In this document: positions 18,612-27,378 of the stretch, in pieces
Numbering within the stretch: the stretch's first letter is position 1
How the letters are laid out: every line of letters starts with the position of its first letter
The notes under the pieces: model-generated
Told to the model about the DNA's origin: nothing
What the model saw: the letters and a program-made list of their open reading frames with translations, nothing else
Database searches by the model: none
Made by a program: the position numbers and the translations under genes
Source of the DNA: an uncultured Christensenella sp.
GTDB lineage: Bacteria > Bacillota > Clostridia > Christensenellales > Borkfalkiaceae
Direction of reading: 5' to 3'
Assembly: GCA_910579705.1 (NCBI GenBank)
Contig: CAJTUI010000004.1
Location: 1 to 64,000 of the forward strand
Length of the DNA: 64,000 nucleotides

Positions 18612-21600
18612 TTATATATCGGGCGTTAAAGTCGCGTAATACAGCGTTGCGGGATTGTCTTTCGTTATCTTGTAAGTTCCCGCTTCCAGCGTTACGACGA
18701 CCACGTTGTCGCCCGCCGCGTCCGCCACGCTCTTGTACTTGGACGGCGTTTCACCATCCTTGCCTATCTTGATGCTCTTCCCCGCCTCTTTGAGATACAG
18801 TGTGAGCACCGTGCGTGAAGTTATAGTGAACGTAATCTCCGTGTTTGTTTCCATTTTCAGGCCCGAGTCGAGCGTGCCGCCGTACGCGTGCACTTCCATA
18901 CTCTTGTTGTCCGCGTTCTGCGCCGAACCCGTGAGAGAGAACGCGGGGTCGGACGGTTTTCCGCCGAGGAACGTGCTCTTGACCGAACTCGACAAAATTT
19001 CTTCGTACTTGGCGATAACGGCCAGATACCTGCTCTTCTCCGCCTCCGTAAGGCTTTGTTTCTGCGCCGCGCTAAGCCGCTCGTAAGCGCCTTTGAGCGC
19101 CGCGCCCGTAGCCGAAGTGACGTTGTTCTCGTCCGTCGCCGCAAGCATTTCCCTGAACGCGACAAGCTTTTCGGCCTGCGCTATCTTTTCAAGCCCGCCG
19201 AGAAGTTTATCAGAGTTCGTGACCTGCGCCTGCTGGTTGTTGTCCTCGCCGTCGTCAAGCGCAAGGAACGCCTCGTTCACGCGCTCGTACTCGGCTTTGA
19301 TCTGCTCCAACTGCGCGGCCGTGAGGTTGTCGCCCACTTCTGCCAGCCCGTCTATCATATCTATAACGTTGATAACGGCGAACTCCGCATACGCGGCCTG
19401 CGCGTCGAAAAGTATCTGTTTTATTTCCGCGCTTATCTTCGCCTGCTGATACGCGGCGAGGTCGTTGTACGCGGTCTGCGCGGCGTTGATTCTGTCGTAC
19501 GAATTCGCGTCAACCTCGCCTATGCTCTCGATAAGCTCCACAACATAGTTAATCTGCGCCTTTTCGTAGTCCTCAATCGCCTGTTCGTATTTTAGTTTTA
19601 AAGCGGCGTCAAAGTTCTGCCTCTCCGCGTCGGTCAGCGCGCCGTACGCGACCTCAGCCGCCTCGATAAGCGAACCGTGCCCGACCGTTATTTCCGCAGG
19701 CAGGGCCTTGATTGCGTCCTCCGCGGCCCTGACCCTTGCCGTGGACGACGCCGCGGTATCCGCAAACGACAGCGCGGTTATCGTCGCCTCCTTATCCTTC
19801 TGGCCCGAGGCGATAAAGTAAGTGCCCGCCTGTAAAACTATCGTTCTCTCGCCCGAGAACTTGGACAGGTAAACCGTTCCGTCCTCGCCCACGAGTTCGG
19901 GCGCGGGGTCGCCCGAGGTCGCGCTTGTTACGTCAAGCTGCGCCTCCGAGGCGAGCGTGAACGTTATTATCTGGCCCTTGCCCTTTACAGTTCCGCCCGA
20001 CACGCCCGTTATGCCGTTGAACTCCACGGCGGAAACGACAGAGGAACCCTTTGCGACGGACGCGAGATTTATAGTTAATCCTGCCTCGCCGACGGTTACC
20101 GCCGATTTGGGAAGGTATGCGTTCATTGCAGTCTGCGCCTTTATCTTGCCGAAACCGTTGACGCCCGCATACATCATTACTCTCGCCCTTGCAACCTGCG
20201 CGGTGTCGAGCAGGCAGTCGCTCTGCTCGGTTTCCGTATCGTAATAGAAGAGCGCGGGGTCGGTATCGAACTTAGAATAGTCGATATTTCTGTACAGAAA
20301 CTTACAGCTGTTTGAAACTTCGCGCGTTCTCAGCGCGGCCTCGGTCGCGCCCGAGCCGTTGAAACAGGCGTAATAGGTGTTGCCGTATGCCTTTACCACG
20401 CCGCCGCTAGCCAGTTCTACCACAGATTTGCAGCCGTCGAAATAGTTGTTTTCGGAAAACATATAGCTGTTGGCCCTTGCCGAGGTTATATAGCTGAGGC
20501 TGGCTTTGGGGTCGGAAGAATCGCCCGAAACGTAATTGTTATAGAAATGCAGGTTCGCCCGCCTTACAAGCGGCTGGCGCGCGCCGCAGTTGTTCCACCA
20601 GTTATGGTGCATAGTAACGTTATAGGTGACGGACGAGTCCGAAGAACCTATGAGGTTTGTCTTGTGACAGTACTCGAAATAGTTATAGGACAGAGTGTAG
20701 TACTGCCCGCGCTTGAAATCGCAGCTGCCGTCGCCCTCGGCCTTGTCGCTCTCGGCGGGCTTTTCGCAGTGACCGGGATAGAAAACGTTGTTATGCACCC
20801 AGCACCTTTCTACGGGCGAAATCAGATCCGCGTCCGCGGACGACGCGCCGCCCGTGATACTGCCCGTAGCGGGGTCTACCTTTGTGCCCTGCGTTCCCTC
20901 CATACCGATTGCGTCCTCGGGATAGTTCTCGAACGAGAGGTTCCTGACCTCAAAACTCGTTCCCGCGCCGTCGTAGGTATGCAGGTTGTCGTTTGAAACG
21001 TAATGCACGCCCCAGCCGCTCAGACCCGCGGTTTCGCCCACGCCTTCGAGAGTGACGTTTTTAGCGTTTGTTATACGCGCCATCTGTCCGTTGTCGCCGA
21101 CCGAGCCGCCGTTCGGCACGTCCTTGCCCTTGGAATAGCCCTCGCCCGTAAACGGATTGCTCGCGCCCGATTTGGCGTAATAAGTCAGGCCGTACAGCGT
21201 GGGGCTGTCGCCGTCGTACTCGGAAGTAACCTTGTCTAAAAATCTGACCGCAACCGCGCCGTAGGTATAACACAGTTTCTGTATGCCGTAGTTTGCGCGT
21301 TCGGTATTGTTGGCATAGCCGCGGTTATTGAGAATGTAGCCTATCCCCCAGTAGCTGTCGCCGCCGAGCGGATACGCGGGATTGTTCTGATAAGCGGGAA
21401 CGCCGCCCTTTATATACCTTGTTATATCTTCCTTTACAAGCCCGCCCGCCGTGTTCTTGTAAACGAAATCCTTGACGTTGTTTTTATTGGCGTTGGTAAC
21501 GTAAATTACAAGCGCGCCGTCCTTTAAAGTTCCGTCGTCGTTGTACGCGCCCACGCCCGTATCGTAATTGAAATGCGCGTAACCCGAGCGGTCGTACGCG

Positions 21601-22346
21601 GAAACCGTTATCGGCGAACTCACCTCAATCGGCGCGCCGACGGCGCTCTCTATCTTGATGTTGTAGTCGCCCGCTTTCAGCCCTACCGCGTCAAACCTTG
21701 CGGTGTCCGAACGAACCATTCTTACAAGCCGCTCGTCAACGGCCGTCCAGTCCGCAGTCCCCGCGGGTCTGTAATAGGCGGTAACCCCCGCTACGTTCTT
21801 CGCGGGCCATTCCGCATAAAGACTCTCGTTATAGCCGCCCGCCGCGGACAGCTCCGCGGGCAGTTCCACGGGCTCCTTGTCCTCGGGGAACTCGGGATTG
21901 CCGCCGGGGTTATCGGGATTGTCGGGCTCCTCTCCGCCCGGATTTACAGAATAACCGCACGCGCATACGCCGCCGCTGAGCTTATGCGGCGCAATATCCT
22001 TGACTATAAAATGACAGGTGGACTCGTGCCAGTGGTTCACGCTGTCGTACTTCCACTCCGAAGTATCGAAGTTATGTATATGCGCGGGGTCGGGTTTATC
22101 CGCATAGCAGACCACACAGACACCTTTCTCATAGCTGTGCTCCGCCATATCCCTTACGGTGCCGCACTCGCATTCGTGCCAGTGGTTTTTATAGCCCGCA
22201 CGCCACATTTGCGAAAATTTGTGCGTATGCTCCTCGGCGCGCGCCGCCTTAGCCGCCCCGCCGTACACGCCGCAAACGGCCACTGCAACCGCGAAAAACA
22301 GTGCGGAAAGCTTTAAAACGCTCGTCTTTTTTATTTTTTTCCTCAT
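18612..22346 (-). CDS. Secreted pectate-lyase-like protein (PL1 type) with His/Cys repeats and helical C-terminus (1244 aa)
   Basis: After a signal peptide, residues about 38-130 carry two copies of a small motif, H-x-H-x-F ... W ... H-W-H-E ... C ... C-x-x-C. An Ig/FN3-like segment follows, then a right-handed beta-helix domain. In that domain H-K-T-N-L-I-G-S-S-D, M-H-H-N-W-W and C-G-A-R-Q-P-L-V-R-R near residue 580 match the conserved core of polysaccharide lyase family 1, including the catalytic Arg region; an upstream D-G-S-C-D-F-K fits the calcium site. The last 400 residues are helical repeats of about 80 residues resembling FIVAR-type modules. The protein should cut pectate-like polymers outside the cell by beta-elimination. 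At 1244 residues it is far longer than a bare lyase (about 350-450). It is divergent from the lipoprotein gene at 22579. Confidence 0.8.
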   Translation of the reverse strand: MRKKIKKTSVLKLSALFFAVAVAVCGVYGGAAKAARAEEHTHKFSQMWRAGYKNHWHECECGTVRDMAEHSYEKGVCVVCYADKPDPAHIHNFDTSEWKYDSVNHWHESTCHFIVKDIAPHKLSGGVCACGYSVNPGGEEPDNPDNPGGNPEFPEDKEPVELPAELSAAGGYNESLYAEWPAKNVAGVTAYYRPAGTADWTAVDERLVRMVRSDTARFDAVGLKAGDYNIKIESAVGAPIEVSSPITVSAYDRSGYAHFNYDTGVGAYNDDGTLKDGALVIYVTNANKNNVKDFVYKNTAGGLVKEDITRYIKGGVPAYQNNPAYPLGGDSYWGIGYILNNRGYANNTERANYGIQKLCYTYGAVAVRFLDKVTSEYDGDSPTLYGLTYYAKSGASNPFTGEGYSKGKDVPNGGSVGDNGQMARITNAKNVTLEGVGETAGLSGWGVHYVSNDNLHTYDGAGTSFEVRNLSFENYPEDAIGMEGTQGTKVDPATGSITGGASSADADLISPVERCWVHNNVFYPGHCEKPAESDKAEGDGSCDFKRGQYYTLSYNYFEYCHKTNLIGSSDSSVTYNVTMHHNWWNNCGARQPLVRRANLHFYNNYVSGDSSDPKASLSYITSARANSYMFSENNYFDGCKSVVELASGGVVKAYGNTYYACFNGSGATEAALRTREVSNSCKFLYRNIDYSKFDTDPALFYYDTETEQSDCLLDTAQVARARVMMYAGVNGFGKIKAQTAMNAYLPKSAVTVGEAGLTINLASVAKGSSVVSAVEFNGITGVSGGTVKGKGQIITFTLASEAQLDVTSATSGDPAPELVGEDGTVYLSKFSGERTIVLQAGTYFIASGQKDKEATITALSFADTAASSTARVRAAEDAIKALPAEITVGHGSLIEAAEVAYGALTDAERQNFDAALKLKYEQAIEDYEKAQINYVVELIESIGEVDANSYDRINAAQTAYNDLAAYQQAKISAEIKQILFDAQAAYAEFAVINVIDMIDGLAEVGDNLTAAQLEQIKAEYERVNEAFLALDDGEDNNQQAQVTNSDKLLGGLEKIAQAEKLVAFREMLAATDENNVTSATGAALKGAYERLSAAQKQSLTEAEKSRYLAVIAKYEEILSSSVKSTFLGGKPSDPAFSLTGSAQNADNKSMEVHAYGGTLDSGLKMETNTEITFTITSRTVLTLYLKEAGKSIKIGKDGETPSKYKSVADAAGDNVVVVTLEAGTYKITKDNPATLYYATLTPDI

Positions 22347-22518
22347 TTTCTTCCCCCGACATTATAATATATGATAAATTATACTATTTTTTGATAGTTA
22401 CTAACATACGTATAGAGTATACAGTATAATAAAATAAAAAGCAATACCTTTCCGTGTTTTTGGTTTTTGAAATTAAATATCATAATATGATAATATTTAT
22501 AACATTTACGATTAGATA

Positions 22519-22547
22519 TTGACAAAAACAAACAGCCGTGTTATGAT
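22519..22547 (+). promoter_or_regulatory. Sigma-A promoter of lipoprotein L1
   Basis: TTGACA (22519-22524) and TATGAT (22542-22547) are exactly 17 bp apart. This promoter overlaps an upstream in-frame TTG codon, which is therefore not the start; translation begins at the ATG at 22579, after CGGAG. Confidence 0.85.
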
Positions 22548-22578
22548 TGTTGCGACTTACAACAAAACGGAGAATAAA

Positions 22579-23742
22579 ATGAAGATAAGAAAATTCGCCG
22601 CGCTGATACTGGTTATCTGCATAGGGGCAATATCCATTGCGGCAGGCTGTAAATCCAAAACGGTCAGCCATACCGTAACGTTCGACAGCGGCGGCGGAAC
22701 TGCCGTGGCCGCGCAGGTTGTGGAAAGCGGCAAGTCCGCGGCGGAACCCGCAGACCCCGAAAAAGATAATTTTACGTTTGCGGGCTGGTTTACAAAAGAT
22801 AATGAAAAGTACGTGTTTACCACTCCCGTAAATTCCGATCTGACGCTATACGCGCACTGGGACGCCGCAAAGATAACGTATAAGGTGACCTTCGACAACG
22901 ACGGACACGGCAAGGCGCCCGCGGCGCAGACCGTGGAAAAGGACAAAAAGGCCGCAAACCCCGGCGAAATGAGCGAAATGGGCTGGCTGTTTATGGGCTG
23001 GTTCGGGGACGCCGAACGCAAAACAGTGTTCGACTTCGGCAAGCCGATTACGGCCGACACGGTGGTCTACGCCAAGTGGGTTGAGCTTTCTGCCGAAACT
23101 TATTGCACGGTGACATTCGTAGACGGCGTAAACAGCAAGGAATGCGTAGTCACGAAAGGCGACACCGCAACCCCGCCGTTTATCGTGGCTGACGAAGGAT
23201 TTGTACTAAAAGGCTGGCAGACCGAAGACGGAGAACTTTTCGACTTCGACACGCCGATAACCGAGGACATAACCCTGACGGCGAAATGGGAAAAACTTCC
23301 CGAAGAAGAAAAGTTTATCGCGGTAACGTTCGATTGCGACGGCGGCACGCCCGTAATAAAGATAGCCGAAGTCAAAGAGGGCGAATCTGTTATACACCCC
23401 GACGACCCGACAAAGACGGGGTTCGATTTTGAGGGCTGGTATAAGGACGCGGCGCGCAACGAAGCATACGACTTCTCCTCGCCCGTGACCGAAAATATTA
23501 CGCTTTACGCAAAGTGGACGCCCAAAGCGAATTTCACGGTAACTTTCGACAGCAAGGGCGGAAACGAAATTCCCGCCCAGCAGATACCGAACGGCGGCAA
23601 GGCGGTTGTCCCCGAAACGCCCGTCAAAGAAGGCAATACCTTCGGCGGCTGGTATAAGGACGAGAACTGCGAAGAAGTATACGATTTCGATACGGCGTTG
23701 ACCTCCGACATAACGCTTTATGCAAAATGGGTAGCCGAATAA
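22579..23742 (+). CDS. L1: lipoprotein of five Flg_new (InlB B-type) repeats (387 aa)
   Basis: The start has K-I-R-K, a hydrophobic core and the lipobox S-I-A-A-G-C, so the mature protein should be lipid-anchored on the outer face of the membrane. The rest is five repeats of about 68-72 residues with the Flg_new pattern: V-T-F-D-x-x-G-G at the start, G-W-(F/Y) in the middle and L-Y-A-K-W at the end. The chain stops three residues after the last repeat, so there is no second domain. In listerial internalins this fold forms a beta-grasp-like stalk. The same gene type sits next to pectate-lyase-like gene 2 (L2 at 29695). The partner role with the divergent lyase gene is inferred from that repeated neighbourhood. 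Confidence 0.85.
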   Translation: MKIRKFAALILVICIGAISIAAGCKSKTVSHTVTFDSGGGTAVAAQVVESGKSAAEPADPEKDNFTFAGWFTKDNEKYVFTTPVNSDLTLYAHWDAAKITYKVTFDNDGHGKAPAAQTVEKDKKAANPGEMSEMGWLFMGWFGDAERKTVFDFGKPITADTVVYAKWVELSAETYCTVTFVDGVNSKECVVTKGDTATPPFIVADEGFVLKGWQTEDGELFDFDTPITEDITLTAKWEKLPEEEKFIAVTFDCDGGTPVIKIAEVKEGESVIHPDDPTKTGFDFEGWYKDAARNEAYDFSSPVTENITLYAKWTPKANFTVTFDSKGGNEIPAQQIPNGGKAVVPETPVKEGNTFGGWYKDENCEEVYDFDTALTSDITLYAKWVAE

Positions 23743-23751
23743 TAACAAGAC

Positions 23752-23788
23752 ACGCGCCCTCCCGCTTTCGGCGGGAGGGCGCGTTTTT
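23752..23788 (+). terminator. Terminator of lipoprotein L1
   Basis: A 13-bp stem CGCGCCCTCCCGC / GCGGGAGGGCGCG (23753-23783) with a TTTCG-type loop is followed by TTTTT. Confidence 0.9.
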
Positions 23789-23807
23789 ATATATGCAGGA
23801 ACGCAAC

Positions 23808-23837
23808 CGCGGGAGCCCGAAATCGGGCTCCCGCGGG
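23808..23837 (-). terminator. Probable terminator of B2
   Basis: A 13-14 bp stem (CCGCGGGAGCCCGA with its complement) lies 6 bp after the stop codon at 23844. The T tract on the minus strand is weak (TTGCGTT), so this may work with the next hairpin at 23752-23788. Confidence 0.65.
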
Positions 23838-23843
23838 TTTGTT

Positions 23844-24716
23844 TTATTTTCTGTCGTCCGAGGGCCTTGCGAGGCCGCGGGCGACAAGCGCGTCGTTGTC
23901 CTCGTAGGGGAGCGCGTAAATGGAGTGGTTCGTTCTCACGTACATTACGCCGTAATCCGCCATCATAAGCGAGATAAGCTCCTTTGCCTTTTGAACGCTC
24001 TTGGAGTTCCTTATGCGGAACAGGCAGGGCGTAGCCTCTCTGTATACTTCGGAAGTGGAAGATTTTACGGGGAAGTTATCCGAATAATCGTCCGCGTTGA
24101 GCGCGAGATACAGGCAGAGCTGCTTGCCGCGCAGTGTGAGCGACGCAACGTTGTTTCTTCCGATATAGAACTTTTCGTTGTTCCAGTGCATACGAACTTT
24201 CGTCTTTTCGTAGCAGAGAATGCAGTTTTTAAGCTCGAAATACCAAACCTTGACTTCGTCCGAAGACTGTATAAGCTGTGCCGAAAAACTCTTTTTAAGT
24301 CCGTCGCCGTCCGCAGCCGCGCCGAAAGTCTGCTCGATAGCAACTTTCTCCTCGCTTTCCAGTTTTGCCGCCTCGTCAGCGGTGAGCGAGCTGTCTACGC
24401 CGAGCGCAACCTCTTCCGCAACTCCGTTCTCTTGTTCAAGCAATTCCTTGACGAGTTTTTTCGCCGCGCCCACTTCGCGCAGTTTTTCCGTCGTCTCCGC
24501 GTCGTCGCGCTTGTTCAGAAGCTCGGCGGTAAGCTCCGCCTCCCGCGCTTCGAGAAGTTTAAGCGCCGAATACGATTCGTCCACACCCTCGCCGACCTTG
24601 AAAGGCCTTGCCGCAAACACGGCGATTACGACGAAGAGCACGGCCATAACGGCCATCAAAACAAGGAGTCCGATAAACCAGCCGTAAGCCGCCGATAACA
24701 ATAAAGCGTTAGTCAT
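23844..24716 (-). CDS. B2: single-pass membrane protein with a folded C-terminal domain (290 aa)
   Basis: Residues 1-14 contain A-L-L-L-S-A-A-Y-G-W-F, residues 15-37 are one membrane helix, and Arg-Pro-Phe-Lys marks the inner side. Residues 45-100 are a charged helix like that of B1. Unlike B1, residues about 140-285 form an ordered domain with S-A-Q-L-I-Q-S, L-K-N-C-I-L-C-Y-E-K, I-G-R-N-N-V-A-S-L, G-K-Q-L-C-L-Y-L-A-L and a final K-A-K-E-L-I-S-L-M-M. I have seen this pattern in clostridial proteins but cannot name the domain or its function. The gene starts 3 bp after A2, with an AGGAGG ribosome site made by the terminal Arg-Arg codons of A2. Context points to a cytoplasmic partner of A2. Confidence 0.75.
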   Translation of the reverse strand: MTNALLLSAAYGWFIGLLVLMAVMAVLFVVIAVFAARPFKVGEGVDESYSALKLLEAREAELTAELLNKRDDAETTEKLREVGAAKKLVKELLEQENGVAEEVALGVDSSLTADEAAKLESEEKVAIEQTFGAAADGDGLKKSFSAQLIQSSDEVKVWYFELKNCILCYEKTKVRMHWNNEKFYIGRNNVASLTLRGKQLCLYLALNADDYSDNFPVKSSTSEVYREATPCLFRIRNSKSVQKAKELISLMMADYGVMYVRTNHSIYALPYEDNDALVARGLARPSDDRK

Positions 24717-24719
24717 ACA

Positions 24720-27047
24720 TTACCTCCTGTTCAGTTCGCGACGTATCATTCTGCGGAACTGCTGCTCAACCTTTCTTCTTCTTATAACAAGCAGGGTTAT
24801 ACATACCGCCGCCGCGACCACGTCAAACACCGCGAACGCGATAGCCGCGCCGACAATGCCGCCGAGCCCGACCGAGTCCTCGAAAACCGCGAACGTTGCG
24901 GTAGTTGAAAGCGCGGAATAGTTATCCGTCGCCGCGACCTCCGCCGTTACGGTATAGGAACCCACGGGAAGGTTGTTGAGCGCGTCGATACCGGTATGCT
25001 CGCCGTTGGCTTTTGTAACGAGAGTTATCTCGCCGTCGGTAATAAATACGTTATAGATAAGTTTTTCGTCGGAATCGATTATGCCCAACTTCACCGTGCC
25101 GAACCTTGCGGCGCCCGAGAATAAATCTTTGCCGCCGAAATGCCCCTCGCTCCAACTGATTACGCCGGGGGTGGAAACCCAGTAGTTGTCGAGCGCGCGC
25201 ACCTCGAAAGGAACGGGAACGCCGTTGGCTATATTAATATCGGTAAAGTCGTTGTTGCCCGCAACCGAGGCGTACAGGTAGTACTTGCCCGCGCCGAGCG
25301 CGTTGAGGGTCTGTCTTGCGTGTTCGGGAACGAGCCCGTCCTCGTCGAGAGCAAACACCGTGTCGCTGCCCTCGTAAGTTTCCGTGAACTTGACGGGTTT
25401 GGTACACTCCTCGTCGGTATATACGCCGAACACCGCCGTACCGTGCAGGGGCTGAGCGTATACGAGATTGAAGTCCGCCTTGTACTCGCCGTATTCCCAG
25501 CCTATGACGTAGGGAGAAGTTTTCCAGACGTTACGCGCCTGCAATACCCTGAACGAAACAGTCGTATCCAGATCCGCGTAGTTCGCGTTGAAATCGTAAG
25601 TTCTGGCCCTGAGCCAGTAAGTGTCCGCGGGGAGCGCGTTGAGAAGTTTTGCGACGTTCTCGTCCACCGCCGTAAAGCTTTCAAGCCCTTCTACCAGATT
25701 CTTGCAGTCCCTGTCCCTGTAAATGCTGTAAGACACGGCCGTGCCCGAGACGGGATATTCGGGAACCGCATTAAAGACGTTTTCCGCCGCGTTGAACGAG
25801 CCCCAGGTCCACTGCACCACGCCGGGGGTCGTGCTCCAATAGTTGCGGTTTTGAAGAACCTTGAAAGAAACTACCGTTTTGAGCGCGGAGTAGTTGCCCG
25901 TTGCGGGAAGTTCGGCTTTGAGCCAGTACGTGCCCGCCGACAGCGCGGCAAGCGCGGCGTGCTGGGTTTCGCCGACCTTGGTGAAGTTTAAAAGAACGTT
26001 GTTTCCCGAGGCAGAGAAATTACAGAGTTCGTCCGTGTAGACGCCGTAAACGACCTTCGCGCCGCCCTCCGCGTGCGCGGGATTGGCGGAGATTACGTTC
26101 TCCTCTCCGTCGTATTCGCCCCAGGTCCACTGAACGACCGCGGGCGTGCTCTGCCAATAGTTATGTATCTGCAATACGCTGAACGATACGAACGTGTCGA
26201 GCGCCGTATAGTTGGTATCGCCGAAAGCCGCGCGGACGCGAAGGAAATACAGCCCCGCGGGCAGGTTGTTCAAAAGCTCCGCCGTGCGCTCCGAAACCTT
26301 GCCCTCGACGAATATGTTATTTTCCGTTTGGAAACTTTCAAGCCCCGCAACCGCGTAGCTGTCGTTTGCGTAAGGGTCGGTATAGACGCCGTACGTAATC
26401 GCCGTGCCCGCGTCCGTATAGTTGGGGACCGCGGTTATTACGTTTACGTGTCTGTCGAAGTTTTTATATGTCCAGGACACAATCGAGGGCGTGGTCGTCC
26501 ATCCGCTGTCCGCGCCGAACACGTTGAACGCGTAACCGTTGGTAATAACGTTGCCGACGACGCCGAGGGCCGTATATTCGTCCGTCTGCGCTATCGTCGC
26601 GTGGAGATAGTATCTGCCTACGGAAAGCGAATTGAGCTTTTCCGCAACGAAGTCGGGCACAAGCCCGTCGTTTTCGAGCATAAACGCGGCCTTGTTTTCG
26701 TCCGTTCCGACATAATTATCGTACGTGATAATCGCGCCGCTCTGCTCGAAAATTCTGAACACCGCGGTTTCCGTGCCGTACTTGGCCTTTGCCTGAATAG
26801 TATTTAACTGTTTGTCGAATTCCTTCCACTGCCAGCTGACGATGGAGGGAGTTACAATCCATTCGTTTATGAGCCTGCCGTCCTCGTCCTTCTCGGCCTC
26901 GGGCGGCTGTTCTTCTTCGCCGGTATACGCGTCCAGCGCGTACGCCCCGACGGGCGCGAAACGCAGTCCCGCCGCCAGACACAAAGAAAGCAACAACGCC
27001 AACAGCAGCAATATGCAGTTGCGCGCCGTAAATATTTTTTGTTTCAT
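24720..27047 (-). CDS. A2: secreted protein of six tryptophan-signature repeats with C-terminal anchor (775 aa)
   Basis: A signal peptide covers residues about 8-37. The outer part is six repeats of about 95-120 residues. Each starts with W-x-(S/T)-(T/S)-P-x-(I/V)-(V/I)-x-W-x-(W/Y)-x-x-(F/Y), has a central Y-(G/S)-(V/I)-Y-x-D, and ends with L-(P/S)-(A/V)-G-x-Y-x-L-x-A. The last repeats match the C-terminal region of A1 closely. A helix near residue 730 is followed by a basic tail ending Arg-Glu-Leu-Asn-Arg-Arg, again like A1. A2 therefore looks like A1 without its LRR head. The ATG follows AAGGAGAAGCC. Likely a surface stalk; the ligand is unknown. I do not recognise a named family for the repeat, though it has the general look of an MBG-like beta-sandwich. 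Confidence 0.8.
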   Translation of the reverse strand: MKQKIFTARNCILLLLALLLSLCLAAGLRFAPVGAYALDAYTGEEEQPPEAEKDEDGRLINEWIVTPSIVSWQWKEFDKQLNTIQAKAKYGTETAVFRIFEQSGAIITYDNYVGTDENKAAFMLENDGLVPDFVAEKLNSLSVGRYYLHATIAQTDEYTALGVVGNVITNGYAFNVFGADSGWTTTPSIVSWTYKNFDRHVNVITAVPNYTDAGTAITYGVYTDPYANDSYAVAGLESFQTENNIFVEGKVSERTAELLNNLPAGLYFLRVRAAFGDTNYTALDTFVSFSVLQIHNYWQSTPAVVQWTWGEYDGEENVISANPAHAEGGAKVVYGVYTDELCNFSASGNNVLLNFTKVGETQHAALAALSAGTYWLKAELPATGNYSALKTVVSFKVLQNRNYWSTTPGVVQWTWGSFNAAENVFNAVPEYPVSGTAVSYSIYRDRDCKNLVEGLESFTAVDENVAKLLNALPADTYWLRARTYDFNANYADLDTTVSFRVLQARNVWKTSPYVIGWEYGEYKADFNLVYAQPLHGTAVFGVYTDEECTKPVKFTETYEGSDTVFALDEDGLVPEHARQTLNALGAGKYYLYASVAGNNDFTDINIANGVPVPFEVRALDNYWVSTPGVISWSEGHFGGKDLFSGAARFGTVKLGIIDSDEKLIYNVFITDGEITLVTKANGEHTGIDALNNLPVGSYTVTAEVAATDNYSALSTTATFAVFEDSVGLGGIVGAAIAFAVFDVVAAAVCITLLVIRRRKVEQQFRRMIRRELNRR

Positions 27048-27094
27048 AGGCTTCTCCTTAAATAGTTATCGTATTTGTATTTTATATTAATGAT

Positions 27095-27103
27095 ATTATA
27101 TCA
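27095..27103 (-). promoter_or_regulatory. Extended -10 promoter element of the A2-B2 operon
   Basis: TGA-TATAAT on the minus strand (27095-27103) predicts a start near 27088 and a 41-nt leader. The -35 region is poor. A second possible promoter lies further out, with TGTCAA (TTGACA on the minus strand) near 27298. The 331-bp gap 27048-27378 otherwise holds imperfect palindromic GC-rich sequence (27130-27235) and the terminator of the next gene, with no open gene. Confidence 0.5.
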
Positions 27104-27340
27104 CAGCAAAAGTTTTTCGTCGGTTTTTATAAACAAGCAGAACAAGGCGAACGAGCGTTTCGACGGGGCGCGTACATAGACGTACGTAACCCGAGAAAAG
27201 CGCAGTTCAACGCAGTTATGCGACGTTTAAAGAAAACGACAATGCTATAATAACGGACAATACTACATTTTTTATATTATCACTTTCGTACGCAAAGTGT
27301 CAAGGGTTTTGAAAGGTAATAAATTCCTTTTCGGCGCGTT

Positions 27341-27367
27341 AAAAAGCGGGGCGCGCGGCCCCGCTTT
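27341..27367 (-). terminator. Terminator after pectate-lyase-like gene 2
   Basis: AAAGCGGGG...CCCCGCTTT forms a stem 27343-27367. The minus strand continues with TTTTT. It is 11 bp after the stop codon at 27379. Confidence 0.85.
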
Positions 27368-27378
27368 GACATAAGTTT

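Noticed and set aside
27124..27240. Small RNA or gene in the gap between A2 and lyase 2
   Set aside because: The stretch has imperfect palindromes and looks like a dispersed extragenic element, but there is no clear promoter-terminator pair or open frame, so no feature is called.
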